A stretch of 64,000 nucleotides of DNA from assembly GCF_023913755.1 (NCBI RefSeq), contig NZ_JAMXBJ010000040.1:1-64000 (forward strand), in the 5' to 3' direction. The notes beneath the pieces are model-generated. The model had not been told where the DNA came from. It did not search any database and saw only the letters and a program-made list of their open reading frames with translations. The position numbers were made by a program, and so were the translations under genes. Every line of letters starts with the position of its first letter. The first letter of the stretch is position 1. Shown piece after piece: positions 15,341 to 24,993 of the stretch. This DNA comes from Pseudarthrobacter cellobiosi. Lineage in GTDB: Bacteria > Actinomycetota > Actinomycetes > Actinomycetales > Micrococcaceae.

Positions 15341-16699
15341 CTATTCGTGGCGCAGTGGCTCTTTGCAGGTTTCCCTGGAGAGCGCGACCGCGATCAACGA
15401 GATGACCGCGGCACCGACGAGGTACCAGGCCGGGGCAAGATCGCTTGCGGTGGCAGCGATCAGGAGGGTTGCCATGAACGGGGCGGTGCCGCCGAACAGG
15501 GCGTTGGAGAGGTTGAAGCTGACCGCGAAGCCGCTGTAGCGGACCCGGGTGGGGAACATCTCGGCCAGGAAGCTGGGAAGTGTTCCGTCATTGAGGGTGA
15601 GCATCGCTCCCAGCAGGATCTGGACAAGGACGATGACCAGGAAGTTCCCGGTCCCCAGGAGTGCGAACGCGGGTACCGTCAGCACGATGAAGGCTACGGA
15701 TGCGCTGATCAGGACCTTTTTGCGTCCGTACCGGTCCGAGAGCATCCCGGTCAGGAAGATGAAGCCGATGTAGGTGACCAGTGCGATGGTGGTGGCCAGG
15801 AATGATTCAGTTTGGCCGAGGCCCAGTTCCGAGGACAGATAGGTGGGCATGTAGCTGAGGATCACGTAGAAACCGACGGCGTTGAGCAGCACTGCTCCGA
15901 CGGCCTGCAGCAGCTGCCGCCAGTGGTTCCGGAACAGGCTGGACACGGGCGCCTTGATGGCCTCGTCCTCGGCCGCCAGCTCGCGGAACACCGGGGTGTC
16001 CTCGAGCTTGGTCCGGATGTAGCGGCCGATCAGTCCCATCGGGGCGGCCAGCAGAAACGGCAGGCGCCAACCCCAGCTTTGCATGGCCTCGGAACTGAGA
16101 AGGACTGTCAACAGGCCTGCGATCAAGGAGCCGAGGAGCAGGCCCGCTGCCGTACTGGCGGGAACAACCGCGGCGTACAGGCCGCGCTTGTTGGCGGGAG
16201 CGTACTCGACCAAGAAGGCGGAAGCTCCTGCGTATTCACCAGAAGCGGAGAAACCCTGCGCTACCCGGATGACCAGAAGCAGGATGGGAGCCCAGATGCC
16301 GATCGTGGCATAGCCCGGAATGAGGGCTATACAGAAGGTTGCTCCTGACATGATCAAGATCGAGAGGGAGAGCGCTGTCCGCCGGCCCACCCTGTCACCG
16401 ATGTGGCCCCAGACGAAGCCTCCGAGGGGCCGCACCAGGAACGAGATTGCGAACAGGGCGAACGTCAGCAGAAGCCCTGTCTGGGGATCTGATTCAGGGA
16501 AAAAGACTGTCGCGATCGTGACGGCAAGATAGCCGTACACGGCGTAGTCAAACCACTCGACGAAATTGCCGATGAAGCTGGCCGCAATGACTCTGCGGCG
16601 CGTTTCTTTGCTGACCACGTTGTCAGCAGGTTCAAAATTCTGGCCGCTCATGGTGCTGCGGCCGCCCGCACGAGCGGGAGAGGAAGTTTCGTTACTCAT
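15341..16699 (-). CDS. MFS transporter, metabolite:H+ symporter type (putative creatine uptake)
   Basis: A 452-residue, 12-helix transporter of the MHS (ProP/KgtP-like) family. Signatures: IGNFVEWFDYAVYGYLA in helix 1, GHIGDRVGRRTAL in the helix 2-3 loop, VIRVAQGFSASGEYAGASAFLVEYAP in helix 4-5, and the second-half loop SDRYGRKK. The start at 16699 has GGTGG just upstream; longer frames have none. Related proteins carry betaine, proline or organic acids. Its place ahead of creatinase makes creatine (or creatinine) the likely substrate, which is inferred. Its promoter and candidate operators are clear (16720-16776). Confidence 0.88.
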   Translation of the reverse strand: MSNETSSPARAGGRSTMSGQNFEPADNVVSKETRRRVIAASFIGNFVEWFDYAVYGYLAVTIATVFFPESDPQTGLLLTFALFAISFLVRPLGGFVWGHIGDRVGRRTALSLSILIMSGATFCIALIPGYATIGIWAPILLLVIRVAQGFSASGEYAGASAFLVEYAPANKRGLYAAVVPASTAAGLLLGSLIAGLLTVLLSSEAMQSWGWRLPFLLAAPMGLIGRYIRTKLEDTPVFRELAAEDEAIKAPVSSLFRNHWRQLLQAVGAVLLNAVGFYVILSYMPTYLSSELGLGQTESFLATTIALVTYIGFIFLTGMLSDRYGRKKVLISASVAFIVLTVPAFALLGTGNFLVIVLVQILLGAMLTLNDGTLPSFLAEMFPTRVRYSGFAVSFNLSNALFGGTAPFMATLLIAATASDLAPAWYLVGAAVISLIAVALSRETCKEPLRHE

Positions 16700-16719
16700 G
16701 TATCCACCAAGTTGTTGGG

Positions 16720-16776
16720 GTTGCAATCAGCGCAACGCTGTTGCACCAGACTAGGCGTGATCAGGAACACAGTCAA
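16720..16776 (-). promoter_or_regulatory. Promoter and operators of the creatine operon
   Basis: Reading leftward, TTGACT (-35, 16776-16771) and TAGTCT (-10, 16753-16748) are 17 bp apart, a good sigma-70-type promoter. Just downstream, around the likely start of transcription, two overlapping palindromes with TTGC/GCAA arms occur: 16720-16736 and 16732-16744. Their place suggests repression by the local IclR protein. Confidence 0.6.
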
Positions 16777-17158
16777 TGGTTATTTTGCATCACGGCATAC
16801 AGCTCCCCGCGGGGGCAGTGTCTGGCTTCCCGGCGACGCGCGGCAAGAGAGGACGACGCAAGCAGTTGCGTAGGATGAAAGCATGTTGCGACAACTGGCA
16901 GGCGCCCACGCCCTCACCCGGACAGCGGACGAACGCAGCCCAAGAGCGCTCTATTGACACCCTCCGTGGCGGCTGACATATTTTCGATTACGCGCTATGT
17001 GCACCGTGTTGTGTAATACGCAATAACTTCAGTTCAGCAGCCAGCGGTTGAGGGCCCGGAGCTGCGGCGTTAGAACCTTTTGAACCCGACGGGTCGTCTG
17101 GATTGCCCGGAGCGCCGTCGCCCAGGAGTCCGTGGACTCAGGAAAGGAACACCAGCTA
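16777..17158 (+). promoter_or_regulatory. Promoter region and operator of the formaldehyde oxidation genes
   Basis: This stretch between divergent operons has no credible gene. For the rightward genes, TTGACA (16954-16959) and CATATT (16977-16982) are 17 bp apart. Downstream at 17009-17023 is TTGTGTAATACGCAA, an inverted repeat (one mismatched pair) nearly identical to one at 36530-36544 ahead of the betaine demethylase genes. Another inverted repeat, ACGCAA/TTGCGT with a 4-bp spacer, is at 16856-16871. Confidence 0.6.
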
Positions 17159-18283
17159 ATGGTTCACAGAGTCAAGGCGGTCATCGCCAAGGAAAAGAAT
17201 GCCCCGGTATCGGTGGAGACCATCCTGGTCCCGGACCCCGGTCCGGGGGAGGCGTTGGTGGACATTCTCACTTGCGGGGTTTGCCACACGGACCTGCACT
17301 ACAAGCAGGGCGGCATCACTGACGATTTCCCCATCCTGCTGGGCCATGAGGCCACGGGGGTGGTCAGCGCCGTCGGACCGGGCGTCACCGAGGTGTCTCC
17401 CGGTGACCGCGTGATCCTGAACTGGCGTGCGGTGTGCGGTGGATGCCGGGCATGCGCCAAGGGCCAGCCGCAGTACTGCTTCAACACCCACAACGCCACG
17501 CAGAAGATGACACTTGAGGACGGCACGGAACTCTCGCCCGCGCTGGGCATCGGCGCCTTCGCGGAGAAGACCCTGGTCGCCGCCGGGCAGTGCACCAAGG
17601 TGGATGACGACGCCGATCCCGCCGCCGTCGGGCTGCTCGGCTGCGGTGTGATGGCCGGCATTGGCGCCGCCATCAATACCGGTGAGGTCAAGCGCGGCGA
17701 GTCCGTGGCCGTAATCGGCTGCGGCGGGGTGGGCATCGCCGCGATCGCGGGCGCCAAGCTGGCCGGTGCCACCACGATCATCGCCGTGGACATCGACGCC
17801 AACAAGGTGGCCATGGCCAGGTCCCTCGGGGCCACGCACGGCGTGGATTCCAGCAAGGAAGACCCCGTCGAGGCCATCCGGGCCCTCACGAACGGCCATG
17901 GTGCCGACGTGGTGATTGACGCCGTCGGCCGTCCCGAAACGTACAAGCAGGCGTTCTACGCCCGCGACCTCGCCGGGCGTGTGGTCCTGGTGGGCGTCCC
18001 GACGCCGGACATGAAGCTTGAGCTTCCCCTGCTGGACGTTTTCGGCCGGGGTGGCTCGCTGAAGTCGTCCTGGTACGGCGACTGCCTGCCCTCCCGTGAT
18101 TTCCCGATGCTGGTGGCGCACTACAAGCAGGGCAACCTGGACCTGGACGCCTTCGTCACCGAGCGCATCACCATTGACCAGGTGGAGGAAGCCTTCGCCA
18201 AGATGCACGAGGGCAAGGTCCTGCGCTCGGTCGTAGAAATCCGTCCGGCCGCTGGGGCCGTGTCCGCGACGGAGACCGCGTGA
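17159..18283 (+). CDS. mscR: S-(hydroxymethyl)mycothiol dehydrogenase
   Basis: A 374-residue zinc-dependent alcohol dehydrogenase that oxidises the adduct of formaldehyde and mycothiol, using NAD. Catalytic zinc ligands are Cys42 (GVCHTDLH) and GHE at 62-64; the structural zinc site has four cysteines at 93, 96, 99 and 107 ([15 protein letters not shown]). The NAD-binding [13 protein letters not shown] follows. The class III-like context, [16 protein letters not shown] near the C-terminus, and the actinobacterial setting favour the mycothiol enzyme. The ATG at 17159 is preceded by GGAAAGGA. Its stop overlaps the MBL hydrolase start (GTGA). It disposes of formaldehyde from methyl group oxidation. 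Confidence 0.85.
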   Translation: MVHRVKAVIAKEKNAPVSVETILVPDPGPGEALVDILTCGVCHTDLHYKQGGITDDFPILLGHEATGVVSAVGPGVTEVSPGDRVILNWRAVCGGCRACAKGQPQYCFNTHNATQKMTLEDGTELSPALGIGAFAEKTLVAAGQCTKVDDDADPAAVGLLGCGVMAGIGAAINTGEVKRGESVAVIGCGGVGIAAIAGAKLAGATTIIAVDIDANKVAMARSLGATHGVDSSKEDPVEAIRALTNGHGADVVIDAVGRPETYKQAFYARDLAGRVVLVGVPTPDMKLELPLLDVFGRGGSLKSSWYGDCLPSRDFPMLVAHYKQGNLDLDAFVTERITIDQVEEAFAKMHEGKVLRSVVEIRPAAGAVSATETA

Positions 18284-18900
18284 GCGTCACCATCGAAAAC
18301 CTGGTCACCTCGGGCACTTTTGCGCTCGACGGCGGCACCTGGGACGTGGACAACAACGTCTGGATCGTGGGCAACGAGGAAGAATGCGTGATCATCGACT
18401 CCCCGCACGACGCCGCGGCGATCATCGGCCAGGTCCGGGGCCGGAACGTCCTGGCCATCCTGCTCACGCATGCGCACAACGACCACATCGGGGCTGCACG
18501 TACCGTGGCGGAGGCCGTGGGAGCGCCCATCTACCTGAACCCGGAGGACCTGGTCCTCTGGAAGCAGGTCTACCCCGATACGGAACCAGACCGGGAGCTG
18601 GCCGACGGCGACGTGTTCGAGGTGGGCGGCGCAACCCTGCGGGCCATCCACACGCCCGGCCACTCCCCCGGCTCCACCTGCTTCTACCTCGAAAGCGAAG
18701 GAACGGTCTTCACCGGGGACACCCTCTTCAACGGCGGCCCGGGAGCGACGGGACGCTCCTACAGCGACTACCCGACCATCCTGACTTCCATCAGGGAACG
18801 GCTGCTCACCCTCCCGCGGGAGACCGTGGTGCGGACCGGCCACGGCGACAACACCACCATTGGTGCAGAACAGGAAACGCTGGCTAAGGTCTCCCAGTAA
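18280..18900 (+). CDS. MBL-fold hydrolase, putative S-formylmycothiol hydrolase
   Basis: A 206-residue metallo-beta-lactamase-fold enzyme of the glyoxalase II type. The HxHxDH motif is at residues 64-69 (THAHNDHIG), followed by HTPGHSPGS and FTGDTLF, giving the usual two-metal site. It starts with GTG overlapping the mscR stop, so it is co-translated. Actinobacteria commonly pair mscR with such a hydrolase, and I infer that it opens the S-formylmycothiol thioester to free formate and mycothiol. The exact substrate is not proven by sequence. Confidence 0.82.
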   Translation: MSVTIENLVTSGTFALDGGTWDVDNNVWIVGNEEECVIIDSPHDAAAIIGQVRGRNVLAILLTHAHNDHIGAARTVAEAVGAPIYLNPEDLVLWKQVYPDTEPDRELADGDVFEVGGATLRAIHTPGHSPGSTCFYLESEGTVFTGDTLFNGGPGATGRSYSDYPTILTSIRERLLTLPRETVVRTGHGDNTTIGAEQETLAKVSQ

Positions 18901-18929
18901 AGCAGGGTCTTGAACAGCAGAATCCCGAC

Positions 18930-18958
18930 GAGGCGCGCCCGGACAGCTGGCGCGCCTC
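18930..18958. other. Inverted repeat between the MBL hydrolase and the dehydrogenase gene
   Basis: GAGGCGCGCC (18930-18939) and GGCGCGCCTC (18949-18958) form a 10-bp stem with a 9-nt loop. No T-run follows, so it may attenuate rather than terminate transcription into the formate-dehydrogenase-like gene. Confidence 0.45.
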
Positions 18959-19008
18959 AACGGGCGTTTTGAACAGGAACGGCGTGAGCCGCAAAGGAAG
19001 TTGGAACA

Positions 19009-21343
19009 ATGAAGTTCGGCAAGCAGCCAGCCCCCGTCGCGGACATCAACGAGGACAACCTCGCAGTCCACAAACCCAAAACGGAAGCGGCCGGAGTCAA
19101 GGCCGTGATGGTGGCCCTTGAACGCGCCGTGGCCCAGGCCGGGGTGACCCGGACGGCGCAGTCCCTGTTGCGGCTGAACCAGCAGGGCGGGTTCGACTGC
19201 CCCGGCTGTGCCTGGCCGGAATCGGCCACGAAGCGCAAAGCTGCCGAGTTCTGCGAGAACGGGGCCAAGGCCGTGGCCGAAGAGAACACCCTCCGCACAG
19301 TCGGGGCCGAGTTCTGGGCCAAGCACTCCATCGCGGAGCTGTCCGGGAAAACGGAGTACTGGCTGGGCAACCAGGGCCGGGTCAGCGAACCGGTGGTGAT
19401 CCGCGAAGGCGACACCCACTACTCGCCGATCTCCTGGGCCGAAGCCTTCGAACTCATTGGCGAACACATCCGGGACTCCACGCCGGACCGGTGCGTCTTC
19501 TACACCTCCGGCCGCACCGCGAACGAGACCGCGTTTATGTATCAGCTGTTCGCGCGGGCCCTGGGCACGAACAACCTGCCGGACTGTTCGAACATGTGCC
19601 ATGAGTCCTCCGGCTCGGCGCTGAACCCGACCATCGGCATCGGCAAGGGCACCGTGTCGCTCGAGGACATCCACGACTCCGAACTCATCTTCGTCGTCGG
19701 GCAGAACCCCGGCACCAACCACCCCCGGATGCTCTCAGCCCTGAAGGAATGCAAGGACAACGGCGGCAAGGTAGTGGCCGTCAACCCGCTCCCGGAGGCA
19801 GGCCTCTTCAACTTCAAGGACCCCCAGACCGTCTCCGGAGTGGTCGGCGGCGGCACGCCGCTGGCCGATGAGTACCTGCAGATCAAGGTGGGCGGTGACC
19901 TGGCCCTGTTCCAGGCCCTCGGCCACCTGCTCCTGGCGGAGGAGGACCGGAACCCGGGCACCGTCGTCGACCGTTCCTTTGTTGACGCGCAAACCGACGG
20001 GTTCGACGCCTACCGTGACGCCCGAAGGGAGCTGGACTGGGCGGAAACCGAGAAGGCGACAGGCCTGTCCCGGGAACAGATCGAAATCGTGGCCGGGATG
20101 CTGATCCGGTCCAAGGCCACCATCTTCTGCTGGGCCCTGGGCGTCACGCAGCAGCCGCACTCGGTGGACACCATCAAGGAAATGGTCAACGTCCTGCTCC
20201 TGCAGGGCAACTTCGGCAAGCCCGGCGCGGGCGCCTGCCCGGTCCGCGGCCACTCCAACGTCCAGGGCGACCGGACCATGGGCATCTGGGAAAAGCCCAA
20301 GGAGTGGCTGCTCGAAGCCCTGGACAAGGAATTCGGGATCACCTCCCCCCCGCCCCCACGGCTACGACGCAGTGGAAGCCATGGAAGCCTTCGACCGGAA
20401 CGACGTGGACGTCTTCGTCTCCATGGGCGGCAACTTCTCGCTGGCCTGCTCGGATACGGAGACCCTGGAGGCCGGGATGCAGCGGATCGGCCTGACGGTG
20501 CACGTGTCCACCAAGCCGAACCGGTCCCACGTGGTGCACGGGCGCACGTCCCTCATCCTGCCCACGCTGGGCCGGACTGACAAGGACGACAAGCATCCCA
20601 AGGGTGCCCAGTTCCTGTCCGTGGAGGATTCCATGTCCGTGGTCCACTCGACCCAGGGCAGGCTGCAGCCGGTGTCAGAGCACCTGCTCGCCGAGCCGGT
20701 GATCATTGCCCGGATGGCCGAGGCCACCTTCGGGCCGGACCACCTTGTGGACTGGAAGGCCATGGCCGGGAACTACGACGTGGTCCGAAACCACATCTCC
20801 CGCGTCATCCCGGGCTTCCAGGACTTCAACGCCCGGATCCGGACCAGGAACGGCTTTGTGCTGCCCAACCCCCCGCGGGATACCCGGTCCTTCAAGACGG
20901 ACATCGGCCGTGGCCGCTTCACGGTCAGCCCGCTGGAGTACCTGATCCCGCCCGAGGGCCACCTGGTACTCCAGACCATCCGCAGCCACGACCAGTACAA
21001 CACCACCTTCTACGGCCTGGACGACAGATACCGCGGAATCTCCGACGGCCGCCGCGTGATCCTGGTACACCCCGAGGACCTGGCCGAGCTCGGTTTCCTG
21101 GACCGGGACCTGGTGGACGTGGTGAGCACGTTCCGGGGGCATGATCGACAGGCGGACAAGTTCCGTTTGGTGGCTTACCCGACGGCGAAAGGCTGCGCTG
21201 CGGCGTACTTCCCCGAGGCCAATGCCCTGGTCCACAAGGAGAACGTGGCCAGGGAATCCAACACCCCCGGCTTCAAGGCGATGTTCGTCCGGTTCGTGCC
21301 GCACGCTGCTGATGCCTCCGCAGGAGCGGCGCCGGCGGGATAG
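19009..21343 (+). pseudogene. FdhF/YdeP-type molybdopterin oxidoreductase, frameshifted at a poly-C run
   Basis: A molybdopterin-guanine-dinucleotide enzyme of the FdhF/YdeP type, which would be about 777 residues long. The first part (19009 to about 20350) has an N-terminal CPGCAWPE motif, the ADQ-like SNMCHESSGSAL with the likely Mo-ligand region, and FVVGQNPGTNHPRML. The reading frame then shifts at CCCCCCC-G-CCCCC (20345-20357). The remainder is in another frame and includes DVFVSMGGNFSLACSDTE, SLILPTLGR, and the C-terminal molybdopterin-binding DQYNTTFYGLDDRYRG. Removing one C restores the frame (ITSPRPHGYDAVEAMEAF). It follows the formaldehyde genes, so formate is the likely substrate. 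Whether the frameshift is real, slippage-prone, or an error is open. Confidence 0.75.
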
Positions 21344-21393
21344 CTCCCACCGCGTGCGGCTGGCCCATTCCCAATGAATACGTGAGCCGGGAA

Positions 21394-21438
21394 CGACGGC
21401 GACACTCCGGCAGGTCCGGAGCGTCGCCGTCGCTTTTT
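21394..21438 (+). terminator. Rho-independent terminator after the dehydrogenase gene
   Basis: The arms CGACGGCGACACTCCGG (21394-21410) and CCGGAGCGTCGCCGTCG (21416-21432) pair with a single mismatch around a 5-nt loop, and TTTTT ends the structure. It is one of the clearest terminators in the window. Confidence 0.85.
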
Positions 21439-21455
21439 GGTGCCAGATCGTCTTC

Positions 21456-21653
21456 ATGATTCTTCTGGGCGTTTTCTTCGACGCCCTCGAGCAGAACGCT
21501 GATGCCTCCGGACTGGGCGGCATGTTCACCACGCTCGCGGTGCTGTTCGGCATCCTGGCCATCACCGTCCAGTTCCCGCCTGAGACCTTCGGCAAGCCGC
21601 TCGAGGAAGGTGCCGATGCCGCAGAGGAGGAGGTTGCGATCTATGGGCACTGA
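21456..21653 (+). pseudogene. C-terminal remnant of an MFS transporter
   Basis: About 65 codons, ending GGMFTTLAVLFGILAITVQF then PPETFGKPLEEG, the last membrane helix and the PET-G-LEE tail of MFS transporters. No upstream transporter body exists, as the terminator of the previous gene lies directly before it. It is a leftover of a deleted transporter that was once followed by the racemase gene. Confidence 0.6.
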
Positions 21654-22328
21654 AACTTCACACACTGTTCTGCTGATCAACCTGAACACGAATGCCAGGA
21701 CGACGGCCATGATGACGGACCTGGCCGCTGCCGGGCTCGCGCCCCACGGCCTGGAAGTCATCGGGCTCACTGCGGCGGCCGGACCAGCCCTGATCACCGA
21801 CCCAACCGCCCTGGCCGAATCCCGGCAGCACGTCCGGCGTGCAGCACTGGATTACCTCGTGGGGCCGGCGGCGGCACGGTGGCCGCGGTAATCGTGGCTG
21901 CCATCGGGGATCCCGGCCGTGAGCAACTCAGCGAGGAACTCGCCGTTCCCGTCTTTGGTATAGGCCAGGGCTCCATCCACGCGGCATCACGGGGCAACCG
22001 GAGGTTCGGGATGGCCGCGAGCACGCCGCTGCTGGCCGCATCCCTCGCCAGACTCGTGGCGGCACACGGCAAGTCCGAGTTTTTCACCGGAGTGCGCCTG
22101 ACTGCTTCGGAACCCCTGGTGCTGGCAGCGGACCCCGAGCAGCAGTACCGGGAGCTCGCGGCCGCCGTCGGGGAATCAACTGCGCTGGACGGCGCCGAGG
22201 CCCTCATCATTGCCGGGGGACCGCTCAGCGCCACAGCCCTGCGGCTTGCGCAGACCACCCGTGCGGAGATTATCCAGCCTGTCCCGAGCGCCTGCGGGCT
22301 GCTGCTGGAGACGCTCGGCCGAAAGTAG
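21643..22328 (+). pseudogene. Asp/Glu/hydantoin racemase family gene, frameshifted
   Basis: A cofactor-independent racemase of the Asp/Glu/hydantoin type. The first part (21643-21891 frame) opens with VLLINLNTNARTTAMMTDLA and runs to LDYL. At about 21860-21870 (GTGGGGCCGGCGG) the frame changes; the rest (to 22328) has GGGTVAAVIVAAIGDPG, the Pro/Val core PVFGIGQGSIHAA, and EALIIAGGPLSATA near the C-terminus, where Gly replaces the second catalytic Cys. One inserted base would restore it. Neither half retains an obvious Cys pair, so activity is doubtful even when repaired. GAGGAGGAGG precedes the ATG, and this site lies inside the MFS remnant. Confidence 0.65.
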
Positions 22329-22341
22329 CCCAGCAGAACAT

Positions 22342-22379
22342 AGGACAGCCGCACCTGCCGGACCGGGTGCGGCTGTCCT
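22342..22379. terminator. Hairpin between convergent genes
   Basis: AGGACAGCCGCACC (22342-22355) pairs with GGTGCGGCTGTCCT (22366-22379). It lies between the racemase and debranching enzyme stops. No T-run follows on the plus strand, so its strength is uncertain. Confidence 0.55.
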
Positions 22380-22406
22380 CGCAATCCCGGGCCTCTCCTG
22401 CAGTCC

Positions 22407-24563
22407 CTAGTCCTTCTTGTGCATCCTGGCGTTCTGCACCAGGTCGGCCATCCAGGGCCGTGTTCCGTTGTGGAGCACCATGCCCTCGGGCAATCCGTGG
22501 ATGGTCGCCTCGGAGCCGGAAACGTCGATGGTGATCCGGCCGCCGGCCATGGGTGCGTTGGTGATGTGGAGGTCCCCGTAGGATTCCGGCAGCACGGGGT
22601 CCATCCACAGCCCACCCTCGGAGACGTGCGGGTTGTAACGCATCAGGTTCGTCACCAGGAAGATTGGTGTGGTGGCCGCCCACGCCTGCGGTGAGCACGC
22701 GGTGGGGTAGGGCACAGGCGCGGCGAAGTGCTCCCGGTCGAAGCCGCAGAACAGTTCAGGCAGTCGCCCCTCCGAGTACTCGGCCGCCTCCAGCAGGGCC
22801 GTGGAGATCCGCTGTGCCTCTTCCACGAACCCGTAGCGCAGGAGGCCGGCTTGGATGACCGCATTGTCGTGCGGCCAGACCGAGCCGTTGTGGTAGCTCG
22901 CAGGATTGTAGGCGCCCATGTCGGTTGCCAGGGTCCGCACTCCCCAGCCGCTGAACATTTCCGGGGACATTAGCCGTTCCACCACCATCGGCGCCTTGTC
23001 CTCGTCGATGATGCCGTTCCACAGGCAGTGGCCCATGTTGGACGCGCACGCATCGACCTGACGCTTGTCGCGGTCCAGCGCGATGGCGTAGTAGCCGCGC
23101 TCGGGCATCCAGAACTGTTCGTTGAACTGCTTCTTCAGCCGTGCCGCGCGGTCCCGGAGGTCAGAGGCCAAAGCCTCGTCACCGGCGTCGTATGCCAACC
23201 ACGACCTCGCCATGTACGCGCCGTAGACGTACCCCTGCACCTCGCACAACGCGATCGGTGCCTCGGCCATGCGGCCGTCGGCGAAATTGACGCCGTCCCA
23301 CGAATCCTTCCAGCCCTGGTTGATCAGGCCCCGTTCGTTGAGGCGCGCGTACTCGACGAAGCCGTCGCCGTCGCGGTCCCCGTATGTCCGGATCCATTCC
23401 ATCGCCCGGTCCGCATGGGGCAGCAGTGCGGCAATGGTCTCCGCGCCAAAACCCCAGCGGCTCACCTCGCCAAGGACTATCAGGAACAGCGGCGTGGCGT
23501 CGACGCTGCCGTAGTAGGCGGATTTTCCGCCCAGCGCCAGCCCGCTGGAGACGTCGAGCCTGACTTCGTGCAGAATTTTGCCGGGCTCTTCCTCGCTCAT
23601 CAGATCCACCGCGCTGCCCTGGCGGTCGGCCAGCGTCTGCACGGTGCCCAGGGCGAGGGACGGGTCCACGGGCATCGACATGATGGAGGCAAACAGCGAG
23701 TCGCGTCCGAAGAGGGTCATGAACCAGGGCGCACCGGCAGCCACGACGATCCGGTCCGGGTGCTGCGGATCCTCAATCCGCAGGGCGCCGAGGTCGTCGT
23801 AGCTGCGGCGGAGGGTCCGTTCGATGGAGCGGTTGCCCATGTGCAGCACGGGAATCTTGGACACCCAGGCCTGCCGGCGCCGGTCGCGGGGGGACAGTTC
23901 CCCGGCAGCAGAGTGGGCGAACGGCTCCGCGGGGCCCGTGCCGTCGACCTTGGGCACTACGCTGACCCAGGTGTTCCACTCTCCGTGCGGCGGGATGACC
24001 GTCCGGTAGGTCAGGGCCTCCGCTTCGATGTCGGCGCCACCTGCGTTGACAACGACTCCCTTCCGGACGTCCTGCCAGGCGGCCCGGATGGTCAGCGTGT
24101 CACCGTCAGGCTCGCGGCTTTCCTCCCAGTGCCGCTGGATCCGGGCCTCCTTGACCTCGAAGAGATCCGCGAAATCCGCTTCAACGCTCAACTCCACCAC
24201 GCACTCAGCGGCGTCGGCCGAGTAGTTCCTGACGGTGATCTCCTCCAGGATTCCCGCCCCCACTTCGCGCAGCCGCTCCACGATCAGCGGGCTGTCCGCA
24301 TACCCGTCCGAACGCGGAACGCGGCCGGCAAACAGCGCGCGGTACGGCTCCTTCGTCTCCGCCGCCAAGGGCTCGATGGACTGGCCGTTGACGGTCAGAT
24401 TCCAGCGGGACAGGATCCGGGTGTCCTCATGGAAAACCCCGTGCGGGTGTTCCGGATGGATGTCTCCGTTGGCCGAGGAAATACAGAATGATGAACCTTC
24501 CACCAGCGTGACCGTCCCGGACCCCAATGGCCCGGCAGCTGTATCCGCGTTCCATCCGGCCAT
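22407..24563 (-). CDS. Amylo-alpha-1,6-glucosidase (glycogen debranching type)
   Basis: A 718-residue enzyme. The N-terminal beta-sandwich domain (about 1-260) holds SSANGDIHPEHPHGVFHEDTRI, typical of the N-terminal GDE domain. The catalytic (alpha/alpha)6 barrel (about 290-640) carries AAGAPWFMTLFGRDSLF, YGDRDGDGFVEYARLN, WKDSWDGV, and YHNGSVWPHDNA. These are the shared signatures of actinobacterial debranching-type enzymes, which remove alpha-1,6-linked glucose branches. The start at 24563 has GGAG 8 nt upstream; a longer frame is not supported. It is not in an operon with other glycogen genes here, so the physiological glucan is uncertain. Confidence 0.88.
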   Translation of the reverse strand: MAGWNADTAAGPLGSGTVTLVEGSSFCISSANGDIHPEHPHGVFHEDTRILSRWNLTVNGQSIEPLAAETKEPYRALFAGRVPRSDGYADSPLIVERLREVGAGILEEITVRNYSADAAECVVELSVEADFADLFEVKEARIQRHWEESREPDGDTLTIRAAWQDVRKGVVVNAGGADIEAEALTYRTVIPPHGEWNTWVSVVPKVDGTGPAEPFAHSAAGELSPRDRRRQAWVSKIPVLHMGNRSIERTLRRSYDDLGALRIEDPQHPDRIVVAAGAPWFMTLFGRDSLFASIMSMPVDPSLALGTVQTLADRQGSAVDLMSEEEPGKILHEVRLDVSSGLALGGKSAYYGSVDATPLFLIVLGEVSRWGFGAETIAALLPHADRAMEWIRTYGDRDGDGFVEYARLNERGLINQGWKDSWDGVNFADGRMAEAPIALCEVQGYVYGAYMARSWLAYDAGDEALASDLRDRAARLKKQFNEQFWMPERGYYAIALDRDKRQVDACASNMGHCLWNGIIDEDKAPMVVERLMSPEMFSGWGVRTLATDMGAYNPASYHNGSVWPHDNAVIQAGLLRYGFVEEAQRISTALLEAAEYSEGRLPELFCGFDREHFAAPVPYPTACSPQAWAATTPIFLVTNLMRYNPHVSEGGLWMDPVLPESYGDLHITNAPMAGGRITIDVSGSEATIHGLPEGMVLHNGTRPWMADLVQNARMHKKD

Positions 24564-24802
24564 CGCCGACTCCTTCAAAGGCTTGACACCGGTGAGGCGG
24601 CGCCCGACCACAAATCCAACCCGACGACGCCGCCGCCTGCCTGTGTGAATGACGCTACGCCTAGCTACTCCGCGATGCCAGAGTGGACGCGTGGCCGGGC
24701 CTTGAGCCAAGCCTTGCAATGCCTTGAGCCGATGCTGAACTACTTTCGCGACACTCGAAGGGAACAGTTCAAGGAAGATATTGTCCGCGCACTGGGGATG
24801 GC

Positions 24803-24967
24803 CGAGCCCTCGAAGACTCCCGGGAGGCCTCCAGCTGGCCCGGCGACCGGCTCCAGGTCGGCACCCGGATGTCCCGCCGGGTCGAACTGATCACCCAGCG
24901 CCTGCAACGCGAAACCGACGCGTGGGGGAAACAAGTCACCCACCCACGGATCTCCCTGGGTGGGTGA
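24803..24967 (+). pseudogene. Possible gene remnant in the 24564-24993 gap
   Basis: This 430-bp gap contains one protein-like frame without a start: about 55 codons reading GRALEDSREASSWPGDRLQV, then MSRRVELITQRLQRETDAWG, with the stop inside the terminator stem. I do not recognise the family. Base use is like coding DNA. An alternative is chance. Upstream of it (24564-24800) I see nothing convincing beyond the debranching enzyme leader. Confidence 0.3.
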
Positions 24968-24974
24968 CTTTTCC
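24935..24974. terminator. Hairpin terminator at the end of the choline-betaine operon
   Basis: AAGTCACCCACCCA (24935-24948) and TGGGTGGGTGACTT (24959-24972) are perfect 14-bp arms with a 10-nt loop. TTTT ends it on the plus strand; leftward it is followed by GTTTCCCCC. It ends the leftward operon at 24994 and may work both ways. Confidence 0.8.
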
Positions 24975-24993
24975 TGGCCCGGTACGGTCGCGC

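Noticed and set aside
16776..16976. A 66-codon frame in the mscR upstream region
   Set aside because: It has no ribosome site or family features and covers the promoter elements.
18121..19722. A 533-codon minus-strand frame over mscR, the MBL hydrolase and the dehydrogenase gene
   Set aside because: It crosses three sense genes and has no recognisable domain.
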